From Ustilaginoidea virens (lineage: Eukaryota > Ascomycota > Sordariomycetes > Hypocreales > Clavicipitaceae): 64,000 bases of DNA. A program made the translations under genes and the position numbers. This document shows positions 45,793 to 55,935 of this stretch, one piece after another. The notes under the pieces were generated by a model. The model was not told where the DNA came from. It ran no database searches and worked only from the letters and a program-made list of their open reading frames with translations. The stretch lies in the NCBI RefSeq assembly GCF_000687475.1, contig NC_057319.1, positions 4,392,001 through 4,456,000 on the forward strand, given 5' to 3'. Positions within the stretch are counted from its first letter, which is position 1; the number at the start of each line of letters is the position of its first letter.

Positions 45793-46638
45793 GATGAATG
45801 CTTTTGCCCGGGATATCAGGAAGCGGATATCAAGCGTGTGGTAGCGGCACCATCTCTATTGAGTCTTGCTGGCCCTCACAAGCGAGCATCTTCTGCAGAG
45901 CACTTGCTGCCGGTATAATTTGGATGACTTTTGTAATCTGCATATATATATATATATTTGGCCCGCGTCGACACGGCATTCAACATGAAGCCAGAAAACC
46001 CTAGTCCGCAGCTGCGATCCATGATGGGCATGACGGCTCCTTGCAGTGAGCTTGGATTTGGCTGGTAATGGCCCGCCCTGTAGGTTAGATGCACATGCTG
46101 GAATGTGATGTGACAAGCTGAGAAAGATTAGGTTAGAGTCAACGAATACGAATTGACAGCTCCATTGGAACGTGGTGACTCTCTGCAAACGGCTGAAATA
46201 GACCCAGCAATACGGAGTACTCCGTACTCGCGATGGACACGGACACAGCAGAACCCCCCCGCCCCCGCCCCAACCCCAGCCCCAGTCCCAGCCCACCTCC
46301 CCCAGCACGGCGCCCTGGAGCAAAGAATCTGGGGCTCCTGGTACGATATGAATGTACTCGCTACCTGGCAGCGGGGCCGCGTCCAAGAACAGCTGGAACC
46401 CAGCCTGCACCGGCCGGAACAGCTGCAGCGGTTTGCAGTGAGCGGGGCTGTGCCCACCCGGGGTGCCGAGTACTTGCCACTGCCGTCTGGTGTGTTCAGG
46501 TTGCCGGGGCGGCCGCTGCAGAAATTTGCATGTGAAAACACACCGCCAGACGCCAAACGCCAGACGCCGGGCGCCAGATGCTGGACGCCAGGGTGCTGGA
46601 CTGTCTGGCTTCTTGGCGCCCCCCACATTGCCAAATTG

Positions 46639-46728
46639 CCTCGGTCTTGATTACCCACCTGACATCAATCAAAGCCGCAGCAGCGGATGACAAACGCTGA
46701 GCTTGTCGCCGAGGTCTTGTCGCCGAGG
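46639..46728. promoter_or_regulatory. Three CCTCGG/CCGAGG sites, putative FarA/FarB (CTF1) binding
   Basis: CCTCGG at 46639-46644 and CCGAGG at 46709-46714 and 46723-46728 lie 160-250 bp upstream of the thiolase ATG. The last two are in a direct repeat of period 14 (TCGCCGAGGTCT). CCTCGG is the established core site for the FarA/FarB zinc-cluster regulators of fatty-acid catabolism in Aspergillus and for CTF1-type factors in Fusarium. Presence upstream of a peroxisomal beta-oxidation gene makes fatty-acid induction likely. Confidence 0.75.
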
Positions 46729-46763
46729 TCTGCCGCATCTATGTATCTTCTCGTTGGAAGCCC

Positions 46764-46769
46764 TATATA
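46764..46769 (+). promoter_or_regulatory. TATA box of the thiolase gene
   Basis: TATATA 118 bp upstream of the ATG, followed by a C/T-rich stretch, a usual core-promoter layout for strongly expressed fungal genes. Confidence 0.6.
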
Positions 46770-46887
46770 GGTTCCGCCTCCCGCAAATCTCGACACCCAT
46801 ATCTGGCGCCTTCTTCCTCTTTCCTTCTTATTACTCTTCCTTTCACATACACCCCTCGCGCATCTCCAACCGTCCCCAACAGCCAAA

Positions 46888-48607
46888 ATGGGTGGTAAGT
46901 GGCTAGCTGGCGCAGATGCCGCGCCTTTTGCAACAAGAGGCTGCGAACGGGTCGCTAATCTCTCCGCGGATAGCCCTCGACAGACTCTCGCAGATTGGTG
47001 GCCAGCTCACCGGTAACCCTACCGCTGGCGGTCGCGACAAGATCCTGGAGAAACGTCCCGATGATGTAGGTTTTCACATCCCCAACATGGAATGGCTTCT
47101 GGTCTTCCCATCATCACCCCAGCAGACGTGTCGCAAATGTGTCGCAGATGTGTTGTGTTGGTGGAAAACGCAGCGCTCTTGGAGCCGGCTGACATGCTTT
47201 TTGCTGTGCAGGTCGTCGTCACGGCTTGCTGCCGAAGCGCCTTCACCAAAGGCGGCAAGGGCGGCTTCAAGGACACCCAGGCTGCCGATATCATGGCCGG
47301 TGTCCTCACGGCTATCATCGACCGGTCCAAGATCAATCCTGCCCTCGTCGAGGACATTTGCGTCGGCACAGTCCTCGCCCCCGGGGGCGGCGCCACCGAG
47401 ATGCGCGCCGCCAGCTTGTTCGCTGGGTTTCCCGAGTCCACGGCCGTTCGAACCCTGAACCGCCAGTGTTCGTCTGGTCTCCAGGCTTGCATTGACGTCG
47501 CCAACCAGATCAAGGCGGGCATGATTGACGTAGGCATTGGTGCTGGCGTTGAGAGCATGTCGCTGCAGTACGGGTACGTCATGTGATGCCTGCCTCTTCT
47601 CTCTCTCGCTCGTATCTATTTTCCCCTTCTCTCCGCCCCTCCCCCCCCCCCCTTGTTTTTTTTTTACTTGTTTCATTTTTTCTTCTTTTTTTCTTCTGGG
47701 AATGGGTAGCTTGTGGCTGTCTATATCCAAGTGGCGCACTATTCTTTCGTGGCCGCTTTCATCTCTTCCTGCTAAACGGCCCACATGCGCTGACACGCTT
47801 GGCTTCAGTCCCTCTGCCGTTACCGAGTTCTCCGAGACTTTGGAATCGAACCAAGAGTCCGCCAACTGCAAGGTGCCCATGGGTGTCTTGTCCGAGGACA
47901 TGGCCAAGGACCTCAAGATCTCGCGGGCCGACCAGGACGCCTTCGCCGCGTCTTCGTACCAAAAAGCCGTCAAGGCTCAGAAGGAGGGCCTGTTCAAGGA
48001 CGAGATTGTCCCTCTCAAGGTCAAGTTCGAGGACCCCAAGTCCGGCGAGACCAAGGAGATCACCGTGGCCCGCGACGACGGTATCCGGGAAGGCATCACC
48101 GCCGAGTCCCTGGGCAAGATCAAGCCCGCCTTTGCCGCCGACGGCAGCATCCACGCCGGCAACGCCAGCCAAATTTCGGACGGCGCCGCCGCCGTCCTGC
48201 TCATGAGACGGTCCACCGCCGAGAAGCTCGGCCAGACCATCCTTGGCAAGTACGTCGCCGGCGCCGTCGTCGGCGTCAAGCCCCTGCTCATGGGTCAGGG
48301 TCCCTGGAAGGCCATCCCCAAGGCCCTCGACCTCGCTGGCATCTCCAGGGACGACGTGGACATTTACGAGATCAACGAGGCCTTTGCCAGCCAGTGCTTG
48401 TGGAGCGCCAACCAGCTCGGCATCCCCCACGACAAGATCAACCCCAAGGGCGGGGCGATTGCTTTCGGCCACCCTCTGGGTTGCACCGGCGCCCGCCAAG
48501 TCTCCACCCTTCTCTACGAGCTGAAGCGGACTGGCAAAAAGGTTGGCAGCACCAGCATGTGCGTCGGCACTGGTATGGGCATGGCCTCTGTCTGGGTTGC
48601 CGAGTAA
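46888..48607 (+). CDS. POT1: Peroxisomal 3-ketoacyl-CoA thiolase
   Basis: Predicted 419-residue acetyl-CoA C-acyltransferase that performs the last step of peroxisomal beta-oxidation. Exons are 46888-46894 (only 7 nt), 46974-47065, 47212-47573 and 47809-48607, all in frame. The tiny first exon plus the second give MGALDRLSQIGGQL, a perfect PTS2 signal (R-L-x5-Q-L, residues 6-14), so the mature enzyme is imported through Pex7. The nucleophilic Cys is in LNRQCSSGLQA (about residue 119). The C-terminal catalytic motifs NEAFA, GGAIAFGHPLGCTGARQ and CVGTGMGMA are intact. Three FarA/FarB-type sites and a TATA box lie upstream. A possible polyadenylation signal AATAAA is at 48896-48901. It converges with the cyclodeaminase-like gene. 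Confidence 0.94.
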
Positions 48608-49116
48608 AGAGAGAAGAGGCCGGCGTCGACGGCGGTTTTTCTTTTTCTTTTTTTTTTTTTTTAGAATGTACACGGGGGTTTAGGGACATTTTGATCTTTT
48701 TTTTTTTTTGGGGCCCCGGGTGGGGGTAGGGGGGAAGAAGGAGCATGAGGTTTTGCATACTGTGGAATGGATGAGGCTATATAACCTAGGTATTTAGGTG
48801 GGCGGAGCTCTCTCAGGTCACGGATCGACCGGCCTACTGCTCCCCATGATGATTGTGTATAACAGCAAATTGCTTCATGTGGCATGTATTAGAAGAATAA
48901 AAATCCTCCCATGACAAATCGTGCAGTCCCAGGCGCCGATCCGCCCACTGTCCGTGTCATGGTTCTCTTCTTGTCAAGTCGAGTCATTCCAGGACGGAAC
49001 AAGAATACATTTGACTTGCCCACGCTGCCGTTGCTTCTTTTCCTTACCTAAACTCAAACGCCTGAGCCGTTCAACATGCAAAGAACCCCTTGTACGTGAG
49101 TACATACATGCGCCTT
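48608..49116. other. Convergent spacer
   Basis: Holds T-rich tracts directly after the thiolase stop (48641-48662 and 48697-48709), a CCTAGGTATTTAGG word near 48786 and AATAAA at 48896. No gene is supported. Confidence 0.55.
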
Positions 49117-50742
49117 CTAAAATCCCTCAATCTGCGTGCCCACGTTCTTCTCGTTGGCAAGCTTGACCAGATGCATACCGACCACCAAGTCCATAAGTCC
49201 CAGGCCAACGCTCTTGTATACTACAGTCCCGTCTCTCAACCATCGAGCGAGACCGTCTTCCTTCTTGCCCTCGCTTTCGGACGATGCGCCGGATCGGGTT
49301 CGAAAAGGCAGGGGGATGCTTGGTACGCGGCTATGGTTGTGCTGGGATGATGTAGAGCCGGACGGGCTTGCCGGACGAGAAGACGAATTATTCCAAACGC
49401 TCGACATGGACGGCGTCTTGTCGTCCAAGTCAATGGTGGGCTCGTAGTCGGACGACAGGGGCGTTTGAGAGCCCGCGGTTTCCGACTCGGACTCTTCGAC
49501 AGCCAAACGGTGCAGCATGACGAGCTCACCAAGCCTGTGAATGCACGAATTAGCTGCTTGTTTCATCCACAATTCTCTTCTTCTTCTTCTTCTTCTTCTG
49601 CTGCTGCTGTTGCTTCTGTCTGCTTCAAATTCCAGGAGAAAACGTACTCAACCATCTGATGGGGCGATATCTTGGCAGAGATAATCTCGCCGGCTTCCTT
49701 CATGGCTCCGTCAAGGGTGTCCACGATGATAACGCCCCCCTCATCCGCATGTTTGTGGAAATGACGATGAAGCCTATCGTGAGGCTTGGTCACGAGCTGC
49801 AACAAGCCCTCGGGCAGCTCCCTCATTTCGGGTGTGTAGCTCCCAACAGCCACGATCAAGCGGCCCTTCTTCCTGCCCTCGTGCGAGGTGAGAATGGAGG
49901 CATCGAACAGTTCCTGGCGAGACGGCGTGCAGCAGTAGATGACGTCTGCGCTGCGAATCTGTTCCTTCTGCAGCCTGTCAAAGTCGTAAAAAGTGGGAGT
50001 CAGGATGCTGAATTTGGCGTGGGGCCATCCCTCGCGCTCCTTGACGGAAGCAGGCACAATGGTAAACTTTTTCAATATCGAGCCGGCTCGATCAGAGAAG
50101 CGGCGATTGATGATGTGAACGTGCCTGATGGTGCTGCCTCGCATCAAGAGCGCCAACCGCACGTGCCAATACGCTTGGCTGCCGCTGCCAAAGACTGTGA
50201 GCGTCTTGACGTGATTCCGACGATGGAGGAGGCAGGCCGACGCGAGGGCCGTGCGGAAGGCCGTCAAGGTGCTTGCGTGGACGAGACCCAGGGGGCTTCC
50301 ATCCGGACGGAACAGGTTTACCACTCCGGTTGGGCTGATGGGTTTCACGTTGGCATCTTGCGCGGCGACGGACGAGGTGAGCGAGACAACTGTCGCGAGT
50401 TCAGCATGTAACCAGGCTTGCCGGAGAAGGGTGTTTACCGGTGTTTGAAGCGCGGCCAAGTCCGTCATCCATCGGAAGGGGGTGGACGCGTCAGGGTTTA
50501 CCTTTACAGCCCATGCCCTCGGGTCCGCACGACGGCATGTAGAGGGTCGTGGCACTCGATGCTGAGTGAAAGGTCGTTATACGATGGGGCTGCTGGTATA
50601 CATCACCGTCCCCGGCGTCTGTAGAGTTGGAGAACTCGTGCAGGGCGGATGCCAACACATGACGGAACTCGTCTAGTTCGTCAACCGTCAGGTTTTCCAA
50701 GATTTCCCCGACCTGGTGGTCTGTGAGAACCGTGAAGGTCAT
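49117..50742 (-). CDS. Ornithine cyclodeaminase / mu-crystallin family protein
   Basis: Predicted 466-residue NAD(P)-binding protein. Family members deaminate ornithine to proline or reduce ketimines; which reaction applies here is not clear. Minus-strand exons are 50742-50502, 50389-49648 and 49534-49117. The first intron rebuilds GMGCKVVSLTSSVA, the conserved GxGxKVV step of the family, and explains an apparent frameshift. The second gives MVELGELVMLHRL. The Rossmann part shows VFGSGSQAYWHVRLAL (GxGxQA) and a following INRR. SADVIYCCTPS and VAVGSYTPEMREL are also typical. The C-terminal part contains a Ser/Pro-rich insertion of about 75 residues (SETAGSQTPLSSDYEP to SSESEGKKEDG), absent from compact bacterial enzymes. 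The end SVGLGLMDLVVGMHLVKLA matches the family C-terminus. Confidence 0.82.
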
Positions 50743-51718
50743 GTTGAGCAGGTCGTCCCTCTGATTGCCGTCGTACGATTTCCTACTTGTGAAAAGAAGT
50801 TGTAAAAAGAGAAAATAAAAATGAAAATAAAAAAAAATGGGAGAAAAAATGGGGAAAATCCCAGGTTCAGCTGAAAGAGGGAAACGCCAGCAAAGATGAC
50901 ATTCGCTTTACGTCACTGTGTTGATACACGGACGTACGCGATGGACCGTCTCCCGGTGACGGAATATGATTCAGATGGTCCTTTGGAGGCATGTCCGTTT
51001 TTGTGTGAAAAAGACGAGAGAGATGTTGCGACAGCTCGGAAGATAAGGAAAGCCACACAAGGCGATCCCCGCTGACGGGTGGCGGCATTGGGGCCGCCTC
51101 TAAAAGGGAAGCCCTCCTGGACCTGGCGGGGCAACGATTCGCAGCGGAACAACGCGTTGTGATGGTCGTGCGACACTGCTCAGCCGAGGCAGACCGTAAC
51201 AGGTAGAGAGGTAGAGAGGGGTCCTTTTTCCCGGTTAACAACCAGCGTGCTTCATGTCACAAACGCCGGCTAGACGGTGCCAGAAGCGTACATGTAATGT
51301 TGTGAGCCGGACCAAGTCGTACAAGGTGCAGAAATCGAGTACGGATACCGTAGGCATACTGTGGTGCATACTGTGGTACAGAGTACATGAGCCAAACAGT
51401 GTAAAAGATGGACGGACAGTTCCCCCCACCTATAGATTTTACCAAATGTAATTGGCCAACTATCTCAGAGCTACGCCCCACTCTATTTCCACCTTGGAGC
51501 AGACATGGCCTATCACGTGCCGGCATACGCTTATCGATGAAGCCCCACGTTCTACAGAGTAAGCCACTCCCAGCCCTTTCCTCTTGCGTCATGCCTCAAT
51601 CACGATGTGCGGCGGCCGTCCTTGAGTAGTCGGACCTTTTAATCCTCTGTCATGCAAGCTCGACGACCATCAACATCTATTCAACATCATAACCAACGTC
51701 CATCAACACAACAAAACA
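50743..51718. other. Divergent intergenic region
   Basis: Promoter side of the cyclodeaminase-like gene and of the membrane protein at 51719. An A-rich stretch lies at 50803-50850 and a GTGGTGCATACT repeat at 51361-51376. No gene is supported. Confidence 0.55.
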
Positions 51719-52903
51719 ATGGACAGACCAAACGAAGGGCCAAGCAGTACGCAACCCATGTCCAGGGCAGAGCATTCCCGCAACGTCCGGGCCTCCGTTG
51801 AAGAACGACGTAACCAGGCCTTGGCCAACTGGAGCCAGTATCAGCCTCAAGTCCACGCCCAGATTCAGCGCCTCTTCTCGGATTACGAGCCGCCATGGTA
51901 CGCAAGACTGCGCGGCTTTGACCGCAGCAAGACCCTCGCCCTGGCCGAGGCTACTGTCGTCAGTCTTGCCGCCGGCAAATCCAGGAGCCTGAGCGATTCG
52001 GAGACCCAGGCCTTGACCGAGCACCTCTTGTCCACCGTTCATAACATTCAGGCCTGGAAATGGGCCATGACCGGCCTAGCAGCATACATGACGTACAAGG
52101 GGCGGCGAACCATGCGCTTTCCTTTCTTCAACGTCGTTACGAACGGAGGGAAATACGACGCCTTCACTCGTGGCCCCCGAATCCGCTTCGTGTGGCATTC
52201 GGCTCGGTTTGCTGCCTATTACGGCGTCATCTGGGCCTTCGGACAGCCGCTCTTCCAAGCAGCCAACTTTTTCCGCCAAAAATATGCAATGGCGCAAGAT
52301 GACCGGTTGAACTCCCTTTTTGGGCACGGAAGGGAGCAGGCTGGTAGGGTCCTAGGTGCCGTTCAAGCCTCGAATTCTCAGCACAGCGGGAACGATTGGA
52401 GCTCAGATACTCAGCACGAGTATTCCATCCAGTCAGAAGAAGACAACTATCAAGCGCCATCTCAGGCTGCTGGGGCTGATAAGCCGCGGCCATGGTCAGG
52501 ATACCGCCACCCTGCTTCTTCGCGGCAGGCCACAACAAGGAGTCGGGGCGTTGACGATGACTTTGACGACGCCTCTCCCGTGGCTCCATCCTCACTGCCA
52601 CAAGATGATGGCGGTTCGGCATGGGACCGTATCCGGCAGCAAGCGCAGTATCCGCCCAAACAGGCCCGTTCACGAGATGAACGACAGACTTGGGAGGCCC
52701 CTCAGAGGTCAACTGCAGGGTGGGGAAGCCGTGAGGATGCCAGCCCGCAGAATCGCGCTTCTTTTGTAAATAGGTACGATGCATCGTCTGTCGATGAGGA
52801 AAACAATACACCAAAGAGCCAGGCTCAGAGGGAATTTGACGAGTTGTTGGAGCGTGAGCGAAGGGGAGGGGGCCAAGAAACTGGAACATGGGTCAAAAGA
52901 TGA
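51719..52903 (+). CDS. Hypothetical membrane protein, fungal conserved type
   Basis: Predicted 394-residue single-exon protein. I do not recognise a named family, although its first half has the look of a conserved fungal protein. Residues 1-60 are hydrophilic. EPPWYARLRGFDRSKTLALAEA is followed by two likely membrane segments near 115-130 (WKWAMTGLAAYMTYKG) and 165-190 (FAAYYGVIWAFGQPLFQAA), separated by a basic, aromatic loop (RTMRFPFFNV). The second half (from about 205) is disordered and rich in Ser, Gln, Asp and Arg, ending in a charged helix (QREFDELLERERRGG). The layout suggests an organelle membrane protein with a soluble tail. It converges on the Aim21-like gene with 293 bp between stops. 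Confidence 0.7.
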   Translation: MDRPNEGPSSTQPMSRAEHSRNVRASVEERRNQALANWSQYQPQVHAQIQRLFSDYEPPWYARLRGFDRSKTLALAEATVVSLAAGKSRSLSDSETQALTEHLLSTVHNIQAWKWAMTGLAAYMTYKGRRTMRFPFFNVVTNGGKYDAFTRGPRIRFVWHSARFAAYYGVIWAFGQPLFQAANFFRQKYAMAQDDRLNSLFGHGREQAGRVLGAVQASNSQHSGNDWSSDTQHEYSIQSEEDNYQAPSQAAGADKPRPWSGYRHPASSRQATTRSRGVDDDFDDASPVAPSSLPQDDGGSAWDRIRQQAQYPPKQARSRDERQTWEAPQRSTAGWGSREDASPQNRASFVNRYDASSVDEENNTPKSQAQREFDELLERERRGGGQETGTWVKR

Positions 52904-53196
52904 TGGCTCTCACAGCCACCAAAACGGGCAGAGCTTCTTCTTTTTCCCTCTTTTCTCTCTTCTTCCAAACATTTCTTTACGCTGTATGGAATGTGTCAAC
53001 TTGCATCTTGCGAACCGGTTCGGCGCGATTGCCAACCAAAAAAGTCACTCAAAAACTTTTATGCTGCGGACTTGAGCGCAGGCAGAATTTTTCTTCCTCT
53101 TTGTGTAGCCAATTATTATAACAACATATGAGAACAAATTTCCAAAACTATGAGACTATCCAAGGTACCCACCCAGCAGTATTTGTCGACCTGATT

Positions 53197-55935
53197 CTAA
53201 GCCTTCACATGTTCGTGTATCTCTACCGGTTCTACTCTCTCATCGTTTTCCTGTACTGTGGCTTCGAGTATACTCTCGCCAGCTGTATTGGAAACAAGAC
53301 TCAGCTCTTCCTTGCGGTGTGGCTCGGCGTCACTCACCACCCCTTCCTGTCCTGCCGGGCTGCTAGTCAGCTCTTGGGGACGTACGGCCGGCTTACTCGT
53401 CAACGGAGTAGCCTCTCCCGAAACTGCTTCTTCAAGGCTAGAGGTTTCACCTCCAAGGACATGCGAAGCGGCAGGCTTCAAATCCGAACAAGGTTCGTGT
53501 GAATCAACATCCTCCTTGGCGGTCTGCTCGTCATGACTTGAGAACCTCAAGTCTCCAAGTTCCGGATCAACAGACCAGATGGTTTTCGGCATTGCAAACG
53601 ATAATATCTGTGCAGTGCTGGCATGTTCCGACGGAGCGGCAGCAACAGGACCCTTGACAGGAGCTCGGCGCTGGGGCCCGCGAGCTCGGCTCTTCCGGGC
53701 ATCAGACAGCGGCGTCTTTTCTTTTCCTTCTGCAGACTCCTCATCTTTGGGCGAGTCATCTTTCTTGACAGCTTGCGGGCCTAGTTGGAGCCGCTTGTTT
53801 AGGTCGTTCATGAAGCCCGCTTGCAAAACCGCAATCTTGCCACCAACGGGGCGGTTGGGAACCGGCGGTTTTGGCTTTGTTTGAAGACCTTCGTTTGCTT
53901 CTCCTGGCGAATTGTTGGACGATCGAGTTTGAATAGAGGGCTTTGGCTTGTCGGAGACGGGCGGCCTCATCCTCGCGCCATCCTCGGCACTATCTCGTCT
54001 CGCCGTAGATCGTTCGGGCGATAATGAAGGCTTCTTGGCGGGTCGAGCAGGGATTTCGGGCTTCGCCTGCTCCACGGGCGACGAAGAGATCTCGGCTTCG
54101 TGGATGTGACTCTCGGGGGTGTCTTCCCAGATGTCGCGACTGGGGAAGCGCTTGCTATTGCTGCTAGAAGCAGGCCTCTCACTTTGCAAGTGTGGCTGGC
54201 GACTAACCCAGGTCGGCTTTGGGTCTTGCAACGGCAGAAAGGAACTTGTTCGGCTTTTGGCGTCCTTTTCCGCAAGTTCTTCTTGGTAAAGAGCAAATGC
54301 TTGAGCAGGAGTGATGGGGCGGTCGGCGTGGTGGGTTGATGGGCGTCGTGGCTCTGGCTCGGAAACTTCAGGTGTTGATACCTCCGCAGTGTAGTGGACG
54401 CTGTTGGGAGCATCCTCCCAAACGTCCTTGCTTGGGAAGTGATGGCGCTCATAATGCTCTTCCACCGGCTCGTGTATCTTGACATTCGCTTCCTTCCCGT
54501 CCTCGGGGAAGAGGGGGTCATATTCCTCCACGTCTTCTAGTGGAGTGTGCTTGACCTCTTTCTGATTAGAATGGTGGCGTTGAGCTCGCGGGCGACTCGT
54601 CGGCCTGCTGGAGGAGTCCTCCGCATCGAACGAACTTCCGCGGCGTTCTAAATGAGGCCGGATGGCCGGATGGTGAACGTGAGGACTGGGGTCCTTGTTC
54701 ACCTCATCCGAGGCCAGAATAGGTGCATGGTAATCCTCGGTGTCTTCGTTGTCTTTGGTTTCGCCGTAGTGGTAAAACTCGGGATTCTTGTCATCATCAA
54801 CATGAATACATTTATCCTCGTTTGCTTGCTGTTGCGTAGCTTCAACATTTGGTTCAACAGACATTGGTCGCGAAGCCGAAATACGTGATGCATATTTCTC
54901 GCTGGCTTCGAAGGCAACATCATCTGTTGGCGTGCCGCGGATTTCGGTTGAGCCTGGTCACTCAGGTTAGTAATGGTCTCGAAATCGTTAGTCGAGGAAT
55001 GGTCATGGACAGCTCGTACTGGTAGCAGCATGGCGACCAGCTGTGTCTCTGACGAGTTTGTTGAGATCGGTACTACTCATGGCGTAGTTGTTTTGGCGAT
55101 CGTGATGTGGAGTATGCTGGTCTCGCTGAAGTGCCTCCGGGTGCTTCTGATAGTAGGCCTTGTCGAGTTTATCTTGTGGTGCCACTCCGTGTCCGTGGAG
55201 GCCGTAGCTCCCGGGCGGCAAGCTGCGGGAACTGGGCTTTCGGCTATGATGCCTTTTGGAAGCATCGCTACCCGGGCCTGGGGAGGGAGCTTGCACATCT
55301 CCGAGGTGTTTATTCATCGGAACTCGCTGGCCGATTTCGGGGATGCCGTGTTCCTCGTCAGTGTGGTTGCCCAGGTCGCTGTAGGTCGAGTAGGCACTTT
55401 CCGGCCTCTTTCGGTTGGAAGAGCGGGAAACGGTCCTCTCTTCAGAGTTGCTGGCTTGGCCAATGCCGAAAGATGCCGCTCTGTCCGAGTCAGTACGGGT
55501 CACTGCCATGACTTGCTGCTTGGCGGAAGCAGCGGGCAGAGACGGCTTCGGCGCGTGAAGCATCAGGCCAGCATCTACCAGGCGAGTTTGCTCAGGGGGG
55601 GAGGGCCGGCACTTTTCCCGAGTCAACTCCGAAGCCACAGCGTTATACTCCATACCCTCCTCGCCGACTGAAGGCATGTCGACGCTGCAGGCTCGCTCGA
55701 CTGGGTCGTCTGAGTGTTGCTTCTGAGTATACTGTTTGCTCGTTTCTTTATCCGAAGGTCCACATGGAATGCCTTGCATGAGTGGCGATTGTGCAAATCG
55801 ATCGCGGCCAGGGGAAACGGACCGATTGATGTGCCTGTTGATGGGACGAGGGGGCACCTTGGGCATGAGGCCACTGGTACTATCTTTGTCCGACGACCTC
55901 GCAGGACGAGGGGGAACGATGGGTGATTGCGCCAT
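53197..55935 (-). CDS. AIM21: Aim21-like actin-patch protein
   Basis: Predicted 890-residue disordered protein. In yeast, Aim21 works with Tda2 at cortical actin patches to limit barbed-end assembly. Minus-strand exons are 55935-55020 and 54953-53197, joined by a 66-nt intron with a clear ACTAAC branch site. The N-terminus holds the tell-tale PPRP repeats: SPIVPPRPARSSDKDS, MPKVPPRPINRHINRS, then VSPGRDRFAQSPLMQ. Later come short repeated acidic/tryptophan modules (FPSKDVWEDAPNSVHY and FPSRDIWEDTPESHIHEAE), a Pro-rich segment (PVPNRPVGGKIAVLQAGFMNDLNKRLQLGP, described here as a motif near residue 680) and the KARGPQRR-type basic region. I use Met 55935; a Met at 56019 would add 28 residues. 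It is long compared with yeast Aim21 but ordinary for filamentous fungi, as far as I know. Confidence 0.8.

Larger units (their letters stand above)
45793..46887. other. Region between the MsrB and thiolase genes
   Basis: The left part holds (TA)n (45943-45956) near the MsrB 3' end. Overlapping TACGGAGTA and TACTCCGTA words lie at 46211-46226, and GACGCC-type repeats at 46549-46592. The right part is the thiolase promoter, with three CCTCGG/CCGAGG sites, a TATATA box and a CT-rich leader (46803-46850). No gene is supported. Confidence 0.6.

Noticed and set aside
50390..50501. Apparent frameshift in the cyclodeaminase-like gene
   Set aside because: A 112-nt GT..AG intron joins the two frames and restores the conserved GCKVV step, so the gene is intact.
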